Part shown: piece after piece, positions 24,051 through 36,600 of the stretch
Layout: each line of letters opens with the position of its first letter
Position numbering within the stretch: the stretch's first letter is position 1
Assembly: GCA_014843695.1 (NCBI GenBank)
Contig: CM026402.1
Span: forward strand, 19,572,396-19,636,395
Source: Archivesica marissinica
Lineage: Eukaryota; Mollusca; Bivalvia; Venerida; Vesicomyidae
Direction of reading: 5' to 3'
Length of the DNA: 64,000 bases
The notes under the pieces: model-generated
The model's database searches: none
Told to the model about the DNA's origin: nothing
Seen by the model: only the letters and a program-made list of their open reading frames with translations
Translations under genes and position numbers: made by a program

Positions 24051-27000
24051 TCATATATCATCGTCATCTTCCTCTTCGTCTGATGTATCACCAGTTGTTT
24101 CTCCGAACAGATCCTCATGCTGAGTATCTACAATCGGTTTTACATCCTTGCCGGTTATTTTCAAAATAACGAGTTCTGGAAACTCATGCACTCCCATTGT
24201 GATCAGTTGTCCGCTCATGACGACATTAACTACCTCGATACGCGTATCCGGTGTAAAAGCAGCGAGTAGAGTAGCATGTTTTAAGTCCCACAGTGAAATA
24301 TCACCGGCCAATACTACCGCACGTGTTCCGTTGTTGAGTGTAAATATCTTACTGCCGATGCTAAATTCTAAACTATCGTAACCTTTGATACTCGTTACAT
24401 CATCTGTAGACACACTGTTCGTATCCCAGATCCGTAATTCTTTGTTTGCTTTCCCAAAAACAACACGAGAACCATCGTCCGTGATAGCAATAGCCAGTAC
24501 GTCCGTTTCGTCCTTCAGCCGTTTCTTCACGTGTCCGGTTTCTGTATCCCATAATGTGACGTAACTAATCTTTGAAGTTTCGTCGTAGTTCGCCAGAACG
24601 AGACAACTACCATTGTAGCTTAATGCAGCTACATGGAGGAACAACATTGAACTTTTACTCTCTAATGTCTGAGTGTGTAGCTTTGTGCCCACATTGAATA
24701 CAACTAAATGGTGTGCGAAGAAGGATGCAACGATGACATTTAAGTCCCCACTGATCATGAATTGTTCAATTCCATTCTGTTTCTCTTTTAGGATTTCCTC
24801 TAATTGTAATCTTTCTTCTTCTCGTGCTTTCTCGCGTCGTTTGTGTTTTGCAGTGGTACTTTCAGTTCTTCTGTCCCATGGTGTCAATTTCGCAGTACTC
24901 GCTCTAAGCTGTAGGGAATGCTCTACATCCGCTTCTTTGATGTTTCCTTTCGGATCTGTGTCCTTATACTTCGGTCTGATTCGGAAAATCTCCTTTCCTG
25001 TCGGCAAACTCCATATTATAAAGTGATTTCTGGTATCCGCTGGTCCTAGCAGAGTGTCATCATCCAGTAAGACATATTCATGTGCAGGGGACGGTACTAT
25101 GGAACATTGGGTAATTTTCTTTACATACCGTTTCGCGCGAAGATCGTAAATCAGCACTGTTTTGAACACTGGTTTTGAATCTTTCAGCCCTTTCTCAGTT
25201 AATATGACCACATTACAGTTTCTAATGAGCACGATATCCGAATGTTCTGACAGACCCCGTTCTATTCTCACAGCACCGCTCAGACATTTTGCTTTAGCAA
25301 CATTCCAAATACTTATAGGACCATGATTCACCTGTCTTGCTATCGCATAGCGCGGGTTATCTATCATTGGGTGAATTTCGGCAACACCTAAGGACTTCCT
25401 CATTTTCGGCATTTGTTGGTTGATGAATTTGCTGATATTCCAGATCTTTAGAGTGTTGTCTCCTTTTTGTGCAGTCAAGCAATATCGGAAGTCGGCGCAC
25501 GCGTTAATTACAGAAACACCAGAATGTTTCGCCAGATGTTTATGATCTTCGGTTTCCAAATTCCATATTGCTATATTTGAAGCACTGCTAGCTTCTGAAG
25601 CACATATTACAATGGCATGGGAACCAACAAGGTTTATGTGTAGTTCCGTAATACTGTCCTGTGTACATCCTCGAATGCTTCGCAAATATTTCCCTTTCTT
25701 TGCGTCAAACATTTCCAACTGGTGAATTTCATGCAATTTCATGTAATGCTGTCTGCAGGCAAGGATCATGTAGTCCCGTGTTATTGCTAACGCAACTACA
25801 GATGAGGAGTCGTCATGACATTTAAGTTTGTGGACAACTTTCCCAGTTCTTGCATGTTGAATGGTGGCAGAGTTGCTACCTCTAAATGCAAGCAACACGT
25901 AATCACCATATGAGTTCGGAGCAAGTACCACGGCATTATCACTGAACACGCTATTGTCTTCAACTTTGGCGTCACATACGTGTGTGAATCGGTTGTCCAT
26001 GTCCCATGTTTTTAGTGCATTTACACCACCAAAGAACGCCACAAGCAATTTACCTTCGCTCGCTACACTAAGCACGGGCGGGTCTAAGTATTGGTCGACA
26101 ATTAAGCAACATTTTTTATCCTCCAATGACCATACTTTTATAACACTACGCTCCACCGAAATAACAAGGTTGTTTCTCACAGCTGTTCGGAGTTTTGAAA
26201 CGTCCGTTCCAAAATCATCAATAGTTGTTGTCACCTTTCCACTTTTCAAGTCCCATACTTTGAGTGTATTATCCTCCGAGGACGTCAAGGCACGTTGTGC
26301 ATCTGTTGTTGTTGTAACAGCTGTAATTGGTTTAGTGTGGCCTGATAGGAGATCATACAAGATGCCACCTGGCTCTGTCAGACACCCTATGGATGGTATG
26401 AGTGCAGGGATTGAGGTGTTCTTTGCGTCTGCTACCATAGTGTGGAGAAAGGGGTAGCGCGGAGGATCTCCAGATGTTGATGGAATGTCCCTGTTTATAA
26501 TACCTTGTAGACGACCGACCACCTGTCCTGCTAGCTGTCGTGGATCGCGCATGATTGCTGTTCCTGCAAGCTGCAGAGTATCGGACAGAAGTTTTATATC
26601 TCTGTCTGATGGTTCCATTTCAAGCCCAATGTGGTAATCTTCTACGAGACTTCTGAGAGACGTTCCGCACAACTTGGCTAGCACCCATTCGAAATTGCAC
26701 ATTGTTTCAGACTTGTATAGTTGATTTTGATTCGACAGAAGTAAATGATGCGGTAACTCGTTTATCTTTCTCAAATTGTATACTCGCATAGAGCCGTCTT
26801 TGTTCGCGTCTTTAGGTTCCCAGTAAAATGGTTGCTCTGAGACGTACCTTAAAACACCTTTGTCATTTCCCGGATACGGTTTTGGTTTGCTAGCCCATGT
26901 TCCTAGGAAGTATTCGGACATTGCCTTGTGATATGAAGGTGCTCTGTCACGCTGAAGTAGGTATCGTTCACTGGCAGCTTCGTAGAAATGTGTATGCGAC

Positions 27001-27637
27001 CATTGTAGCGTTTTCACGTTATCGGCTTTGATTTCCTTTATATACAAAGCTAACTCTTTGCGTACGCGATACCACAATGAGGTAGGAACACGACGACGTA
27101 TCAGGTTATAATGAGGAGCCACTTCCCCCATTACTGCGTCATCTAGAGATAACAGATCCAGCATCTCCTGATCCGTCACACCGTTCCGTGATGCCGCTAA
27201 GTATCCAATGGTTCTTCGTACCAGACATTCCCCATACTTTAATTCTAGCTGTCCAAATTTCATTGTCGCCATCCTTTTCACAGTGTCTGGTAATTTGGCT
27301 TCATTGATCTCTGTGTACGAAGCCCACTTCAAAGCTTCATTGAATAAAAGTTTCAAGAATAACGGAGTTGGGCATTTCTTTATGCGGTTGAATATAATAT
27401 CAAACTGTTCTTGCGTCAATGTATGGTTTTCAATATTGCACCAGTGATTCAGAATTATCATCGCATCCGATTCCACGAGTTCCGGAATGTCTATGAATGC
27501 ATCGGAGTTCTTTCCTAGCAACGCCTCTAGGCTCACCATGCAATCAAATTTTTCATCTGGTCTCGTCGAAACAATCACATGCACGTTTTCTGGCAATATC
27601 TTTGGTAACCATGACAACTTTCTTCCATCATGATCAT
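24051..27637 (-). CDS. NACHT/WD gene exon 12 (NACHT end, linker, WD40 domain)
   Basis: A single 3,587-base terminal exon; acceptor TTATTTTAG, stop TGA at 24053-24051. Order: LSWLPKILPENVHVIVSTRP (end of the NACHT core), a winged-helix/helical linker to about residue 1300, then WD repeats from LSGHTKPITAVTTT with clear units such as SSEDNTLKVWDLKSGK, NTLKIWNIS, VTLWDTETGHVKKRL, KELRIWDT and DISLWDLK. A charged helix (KHKRREKAREEERLQLEEIL) is inserted near residue 1800. The C-terminus is acidic (DEEEDDDDI). No internal stop. The rest of the protein is split over 11 small exons, so one huge WD exon suggests intron loss or a conserved terminal-exon architecture. Confidence 0.97.
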
Positions 27638-30600
27638 CTAAAATAATTAAACGATATGTTCAACTATGCACATTACTATTATTGTTTATTGTTGCGTTAA
27701 TTATTTACATAGCAGTGGGCACATACATTGTTTACTTGTTTGTTTGCTTTGGAGTCCGCCTCCGTGGTCGAGTGGTTACGGTCGCTGACTTGTATACCAC
27801 TGTAACCTATCATCATGTGATGGTCACGGGTTCGAGCCCCGCTCAGACCGTGTCTCATTTATATGAAAAAGTTGGCAGTTTCTTACGGAGGTTGGTGCAC
27901 CCAAGTACTGGTTAACCGCTGGAGCCTGCCCAGGAAATGTGTTGTTAAGTAAACAGCCCGGTGGCGATATAGCCCGATATGGTGCTGATGCAGGCGTAAA
28001 ACCCGAAATATAACAATATAATTGTTTGCTTTGGTGTCTAAAGTCGCACAAACAGCTTACACCATATGGTTTACTCTCCAGTTATTATTGGCGGAGGAAG
28101 ACCTCGGTAATCCTAAGAACAGTAATTCATGCACGGACTTACATCCCGAGTATAACCAATGACCTTCCGCAAGCCAACTGGATAGCTTCTTCTCACGAAT
28201 GGATTCGAACATACAGCTATGAGGGGCAAGTGATTTTAAGTCAACGACCACAGCCACTCGAAGACGGAGGCCCCTAGTAGTGGACGCATATAGTGTGCAT
28301 ATAAGTCATCTGTATGATTTACGCATATGGATCGATAGGTCCATCACTGAAATCAAAACATACGAACACGCGGCAGGGTATATGTAGCGCATGTTCATAG
28401 TTGATTTGTAATGTCATACCGACCAGTCCATCATTCGGAATAATTCACCGTTATACATTTAATGGGTATACCCGAACAAACAAGAAGATTTATGCAAGTT
28501 GTCGTACTGTCCAATCTATCTAAGGCGTCAATGTACAGCACCAATGGTTTCTGTTCTTCGGCAAGACTCATTCGTTGTGAGAAGTCATTGATTAAGCCTA
28601 TGTAATCCTGAAATATATAATGGTATGTAATTGATTAGCAATCAAACACGGCTTACTTGCTTATTTAGTCATATTCCAGCTGAAAATAACTGCCACAGTT
28701 TTTAGAAAGGTTGCTAACTGTTACTTTACACAATTAGTATTTTAATTTAAGTGATTCAGTAATTAATTCCAACCGTGTTAACATTTTAAAATGTATTTGA
28801 AATATTTTTTGGTTCAGCTCTCGGCGTAACCACGTGTCTGCGTAACAACGCATAGTAGTAAACAACTAATGTGCATACATCACTTTTAGCATGTTTTATT
28901 TAAAGCGACACTACATCAATGAAAATTTCTACAGAAAGTAATTTCCTATTAAATGGTATAATTTTTTCTCAAATATTTGCCTCAAATTTGAGTATTTCAA
29001 CTAATAAACAAACGTCGTATACGCGGTTTGTTGTCATAACAAAATAATGTAAATAGGGTCGATATCCATGCGTAATACAACGGGTGTATCCCGAATAACA
29101 CGATACATGGTACAGAGTTATCGTTATATGAAATCCTACTTTCAATTTTGAAAGTTTGTTGATCACAAACACACTGGTTACTGATTCAATGTTAGTGTTG
29201 GAAAGTATTCGGAAGAATTTGTAGTAGCAATGCATTTATAAGTGAAAAATACATTTTATTTCCGTTTGGCGATGTAGTGTATGATGCATAAAAAATGCGA
29301 CAATTGCATACAATTTCATCGTTGATGGCAGAACTTTGGTATATATTAAATGTTGCGTAATTAACGGTTTATACGCAGTAGATAGTTACCATGCCTGGAA
29401 TAGTACAGAGTAAAATATGTGTACAATTCGACAACGAAGGGTGGTGCCAAATTTGATTGCACATGCGCACTAAATGTTCAACACAATTTCAAACGTTTAA
29501 TATAATACTGTAAAGAAATTCCACCGATTTACAAATGTTATCCAAACAGGAAGTTTGAATTTTGCATAAATTAATCCGCATTACGTCTGCTATTAGCAGG
29601 CTAAATAGGATGGTAAATGTTGTGGTTACAAGTATTATGTTATTTAAGTTTGAATAAGAAAAGTTCTTTTATGTAGTTCAATAGGCGAAACTCAATACAT
29701 ATAAAAAAATAGATTACTGCCGATATGTTATTTTCAAAGGGGATACATTGCACGCCACTAACAGCTGTCTATGATCAGCCATAGGTTACACAGTCAGTGC
29801 TATATATGTTACTATTGAGTTTGTAAATATTGGAGAACACACTTTTTAGTTTTATAATAACGAGTGAACAGTTTAGAAATACTCTTTATTTACAAATGTT
29901 TTTTTGTTTTTTTAAAAAATTAAGTTTATTGAACGTCGCTACCGGTTTCCCATTTGAGCGACGGGCAGTTTACCTAACAACACCTTTCTTGGGCATGCTC
30001 CAGCGGTTAACCAGTACTTGGGTGCACCAACCTCCGTAAGAAACTGCCAACTTTTTCATATAAATGAGACATGGTCTGAGCGGGGCTCGAACCCGTGACC
30101 ATCAGAGATGAGGCGGTGTTGTAACAACCTGTTGCCAGGTTTACATTTGCACGTAATTGCCTATTTTGATTAAATTAATGAATGCGTAGTACTGAACTAT
30201 GACTTTAGACGCAATGTGTTATTCAGTGGTAAAATATATGCAGTACTCTTCTCCAACCCCCAACGAATTGCGCATAGCAGAAAGGTATAGTTGGTACGGC
30301 ATCGAAATGTTATTTCTGAGAAAACTCTTAAATACAGTCGCTCTGCATGAAATGAACAGTGGAGACATTTCTCTATGCATGACACATTTTATAAGAATTA
30401 TTAGTTAGTTTAGTCAGTGGTCAGATTTTAAATGTTGATCACTTTCGACTACTAGTATGCGCTATGGCAAACAAAAAACCAGATCTTATTCCATCTTGTC
30501 GATCTCTGGATGTTCAAATAATGTGCTTCCATGGCATATATAATGTCCGCAGTCAGCCATCACGAACCTGTGCCAGCGTTTGTCTGATACCGCTCATGAC

Positions 30601-33600
30601 ACCGGTGAGACAAATGATCAAAATGCATTTAGAATTTCAATATATTCTGTATGACCGAATAATGTTTGTCTAACATGTAAGGCGGTCTCTGCCATGTCAG
30701 GCGGTCTTACTGATTCCGGGGAGACTGCAGTGTCCTGTCAATGGTAACACTGAAATTGCAGACGGCCCTACAAATTCTGGGGGAGACTGCAGTGTCCTGT
30801 CAATGGTAACACTGAAATGGCCGACGGCCCTATACATTCCGGGGGAGACTGCAGTGTCCTGCCAATGGTAACACTGAAATGGCCGACGGCCCTATAAATT
30901 CCGGGGGAGACTGCAGTGTCCTGCCAATGGTAACACTGAAATGGCAGACGGCCCTACAAATTCCGGGGAGACTGCAGTTACCATATAAATGTCAACCGAA
31001 CACTATATTGTGTTAACAATATTGTGCAAATAATGAGCTTTGAAATTATGACCAGTTACTCAGAAAATACAAACCGTTGGGATATCGCTGGATTCGCCAC
31101 CATAAACCACACGCAGTTGTTGGCAGATGTTGTATAGAAGGTTGCGTACATTCGTAGATTCCGTGGTAGAACCGACCGAGCGAACTGCCACCGCAACACC
31201 ATTTCTACAAGTAGAAACAGTTAATGGTGATTAGAAAATTAACTTGGGTTCTTGCCAATGTTTAGCATACTAGTATAATTTATAATGCTAGATGGTTCAC
31301 CGTTATTTATGCCAGTTAACCCATTCAACACCAAGTAATTGACATGGACTGGTCCATGATATTTTTTCGACGAATAAATTAATAAGAAAATTACATTTGG
31401 ACCAGTTCATTTATCAAAATGGGTAATTTTGTCTAAGAATAGTAATGTTACTGGCAACATGTCCAGATCGTCACGAGCCGGCTCATCTGGATCTACACAT
31501 TTTATTAGCCTATTTAAATGTATGTGGTGTTGAAAGGGTTAAACGGAGATATCAATTTACTTGCAGTTGTACATATTGCTATTCAAACACAGTTTTGGTA
31601 AAATTATTATTCATGTGGCTGCTTCAACCAAGGACTAACATAGGCTCTTCCTATCATATACATTTAGAAGGCTTACCCTCTCAACCATTTGTGTGTTTCT
31701 TTCGCAGCCTTGGCGAGCACGGATGATTTTCCACAACCCGGCTGCCCATGTACGACCAGAACAGAGCGACATGTGGAGCGAATGTATGACTTAATTATGT
31801 GCAATGTTTCCTTCATACCCTGGAAAGTTTGTGATCTGAAAATATGTAAAAGGTATTCGATAGAGAAGCTTAAACTTAATTACGTCCATACTAAAATATT
31901 AGTTTTAAAACTACCCAGACTGTTCGTCAAAAGAAGCTTCATCATCACAGCTTTTGTTTTGTTTTTGTTTCTTTCATATCCATGTAAATGCGTTCAAAGC
32001 TCAGCTTGCCACTCACTACGCCTAACTCACGTTTTGATCCTGCACTGTACATTGTACATATTTTCACCTTTTAATCCGTATTTCATTCTTGCGAGCAACC
32101 CTGGCAATAACGTCAGTCAGATGAATTTGGCCAGTAATGGTAGAAGAAGAAGAATTATGTGTACACGGTATTCTTCAAAGAAGCCTAAACATAATTATTT
32201 TCTTACTCAAATTTTCGTTTGAAACTATCCATGCTGTTCGTCAAAAGAAGCTTCATCGTCACATTATAATTTTGTTATTGTTTCAGTAACATAGTATGTG
32301 GTGTTCAGGTTGCAGCCGAAGTTTAATGAGTTTAAATCTGTCATATAAAACACACTACTTAGCTCACCTTTGCTGAAAAAACAAGACATGCTCTGCAACA
32401 TCGTCAAACAATTTCGAATTGTCAACACACACATTATCTTCCTCGTTAAAGCTGTCCAGTAGCCGTCTCTCTATTACACCATGCACGTGTTTTGCCATTC
32501 TATCCAGATACGTTTGATGCATTCGATCCCCGCCAATACGAACGCCACCTGGTGCCCACGAAACTTCGAATGGCAAGATGTATTGGTCGGAAACCTATAT
32601 ATATATAAATAATGATATGACATAATTATATATGATCAGATTCATAATGAATATGTTCATTTTTAGGTGTATGATACTATCGCGTGTTGTTCATTGTATG
32701 CAGCAAATACAGTTACTAAGGACAGTACGGCACGTGTCACTGAACGCAAAAGGTCCGGAGTTCGAGCCCCGCTGGAGCCGTTACGATTGTGCCCTTAGGC
32801 AAGGCATTTAAATTCCACGTTGCCTCTTCTCTCTTCCTCGTGGCGATGGATTCCATCAGGAATGAGGTCTCGAGAGTGATTAATATAAGTTGAAATAACT
32901 TGTTTCGCAATCGAGCTAAAATAAATTTGTATAAACTAACTGAACGCATCAACGAAATAATGTATACAAATAAATGTCTCCAAAGAAACACCCACCTTCT
33001 GTGGAATAGTTTCTTGCTTTAGTTTACGCAGACGAGTTTGAATATTCCGGTCCATTTGGCACGGCTTCCCTGGCGTCACATCAGCATATTCGTCTGCTCT
33101 CATATCGTCCAGGTTGTCTTCAATGTCACCGATTGCTCGGTTCACAACGATGCATTGTTCCAAGCTTGTGTCGTGCTCATGTAAGATATGATGTAATTCA
33201 TGTTCTAGAACTGAAAATAATGCGATATTAGAAACTAAGATTGATTTATGAACACCGATAGTTTAGTACATATATCGCTAATATGCACACGCTTCACTAA
33301 TCATCTTAGTTTAACCATTATTTATTCGTTCTGTTACATATATATATATATACATATATATACATATACAACTATTATAAATGATTGTAAGACAAATAGG
33401 ATTTGAAAACAAGCTTAATACAAAGCGTTGGCTGTACTGATTAGCGCGCTCGCTTCTCACCAATGCAACCCGGGTTCGATCTTCGGACGGGGAAGTATGT
33501 GAGATGGTACGGTGGTCGCCAGCTCGGACAGGTGGGTTTTCTGCGGGTACTCCGGTTTCCTCCCACACGAATGACCACATATACGCGTTCATCCGCGCCA

Positions 33601-36600
33601 ACGAGAGTGATTAATATAAGTTGTTAGAACTTGCTTCGCAATCGTTGTAAAATAAATAAAGTTTAAACTTTACAAAGCTTATGTAAATTCATCTCCATGG
33701 TAAACATAAAGTCTAATTATCCGATTAAAAAAATTATAATCATCTTCAATCGACATCGCACTATCTATAAAGCAAACGTCTCATATTTAGCGAAATCGTA
33801 ACGCAGTATCAATGATACAGGATGTGTAGAGTTGTTGCGCCGTCTAGCTACAATTTTATTTCTTGTGTGTATTGAAAATGGCCAACTTGATCAAAAGTGC
33901 TTAAATTTCCAAACACTCCCACATGATTTTGATTTAACCATATTTTATTGCATATGTAATAAAATTGACAATACAATATTACATACGAACAAGCATAAAT
34001 CAGATGTGAAATTAGTTAACCGATTAATTATAAGGCACGTACATTTATGTAACTTAACAACAGTGTCGGGTCACAAGTTATAACCAACATTTCCAAAATG
34101 CATGCTATAATTACTGGTTCCCAAACAAGCATACTCACGTGGTTTGTTGTAGTTACTGTTTCCAAACCGATTGAGTATGTGTAGCAGTTTTGATCTGATT
34201 TCGATCCAATTCTGGTGAGCATATAGTCGTCTGGATGCATCACCCTTACCAAAGTCCTTCAATACCGAACTGTAAAATAAATATAAGGAAATCATAGATT
34301 AGAATCATTAGACAAAGGAATTTATATTCCATTCAATCTGGGTAGTATTTAGTGTGAACGGGTCCGTGTCTGAACTATACTGGTTGGTATCCGTGTACAT
34401 TCTAAATCTATTGGATTAATTTACACACACTTTCCCAGCTGCACAGTATGTTCGTATCCGAAATGTAGTACACTTTGTTCATTTACAGTCAAACCTGTCT
34501 TAAGCAGCCAGCCACGGGAGTCAGAGAAAGTGGCTGCTTAGCACAGGTGGCTGCTTAAAAGAGGTCAAATATATAATAAAACAACCGATTGGGAATCTGG
34601 AAACTGGCTGCTTAATACAGGTTGGCTGCTTAATGGAGGTGACCACTAACACAGGTTTGACTGTATGTATGTTTACTAATCTTCTTCTTCTATGTATATC
34701 CCACCAATGTGGCTGGTGCACCCGGTTGTATCCGGTAGTAATTGAGTTAGTAGGTCAGGTACAAAGGATGAACTCTCAACCGTAATACTATTACATGAAT
34801 TCTCCTACAAACTGTTGATAAAGTATACCTTATGTTTTGAAGTTTGTAGATTGGAGGTACCGAAAGGATGAACTCTCAACAGTAATACTGTTACACGAAT
34901 TCTCCTACAAACTGTTGATAAAGTATACCTTATGTTTTGAAGTTTGTAGATTGGAGGTACCGAGTTCTCGTCAAATCTGTACCACGCCTTCAATAGTGCA
35001 GGATCAGGCAACGAACTCTCTTCCTCTCTCAGTGACTTTATCAACCGCTGTTGTTCTTTCTTTCCGTCGTCTTTCCGAAGCACAACACTCTGTTCAACTT
35101 CTTGTTGTTTCTTGTAACTTTCTGCTTCACTATCAGCTTCATTATGTGGGGTCATAGTGTTGTTTCGGACCTCACCCACTTCTGGTGGCTGATCTGGCAA
35201 CTGTGCATATTGTTCCCGAAATTTCAATTGGTCCTTTGACGATGTGTTGTTTTCTAACATAGCTATTTGCTGTCTGATGGTATCCAGTTTGAAATTCGTG
35301 TAAGAGCTTACTGCAGTATATATGCTTTCGAATTCGTCGACTTGAAGTTGAGTTGGAAGAATGGCTTGACCAAGCCGATCTGTTAGCATTACCTGTGTCC
35401 GAATTGAATAATATATAAAATTATTTATGAAATTATGTTCAAGTTTTATAGATAAAGCGACACAGCGCATTTTGTATTTTCTTTTCGCGTAAGGCAGTTT
35501 CTAAATCTTTGTGTCGAATACTAATTTCAGTCTGTACATGTACAGTACAAGATAATTCTGCAGATAGTGCCTGTACATGTATATATAATGACATACATTG
35601 TATAATATCTCCACATCATGCACGTGTATGACCGGAAAACAAACTGGTTATGAACTGGTCATATTTATTTACTGGAGAGTACAATACATGTATTGATATA
35701 TTGAACACTGTTTTATTATACAAACGAAATATCACGAACAGTACTTTAATAATTAACTGATAAACGCCCTATAAAATGTAAGGTAATACTCTTAAAGCTA
35801 TAGTGAGGGATATTGTGGAGATGGAGAGATGGACATGTGATGTATATAAGGACTTACCATAATGTTGACAGGGTGCAGATGTGATGTATATAAGGACTTA
35901 CCATAATGTTGACAGGCTGCAGATGTAGATGTGATATATATAAGGACTTACCATAATGTTGACTGGGTGCAGATGTGATGTATATAAGGACTTACCATAA
36001 TGTTGACAGGCTGCAGATGTAGATGGGATGTATATAAGGACTTACCATAATGTTGACAGGCTGCAGATGTGATGTATATAAGGACTTACCATAATGTTGA
36101 CAGGCTGCAGATGTAGATGGGATGTATATAAGGACTTACCATAATGTTGACAGGCTGCAGATGTAGATGGGATGTATATAAGGACTTACCATAATGTTGA
36201 CAGGCTGCAGATGTGATGTATATAAGGACTTACCATAATGTTGACAGGGTGCAGATGCGTGTTTATAAGGACTTACCATAATGTTGACAGGCTGCAGATG
36301 TGATGTATATAAGGACTTACCATAATGTTGACAGGGTGCAGATGCGTGTATATAAGGACTTACCATAATGTTGACAGGGTGTAGATGCATGTATATATGG
36401 ACTAATAGGATGCAGATGCATGTGTGATCTATATATGGACTTACCATAATGTTGACAGGGTGCAGATGTGATGTATATACAGACTTACCATAATGTTGAC
36501 AGGGTGCAGGTGGAGATGGGATGTATATATGGACTGATAGGATGCAGATGCAGATGGGATGTATATAAGGACTGACCATAATGTTGACAGGCTGCAGATG

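Noticed and set aside
24051..27617. Plus-strand frames (for example 24,673-25,026 and 25,954-26,457)
   Set aside because: Shadows antisense to the WD40 exon, whose minus-strand frame has clear domain content.
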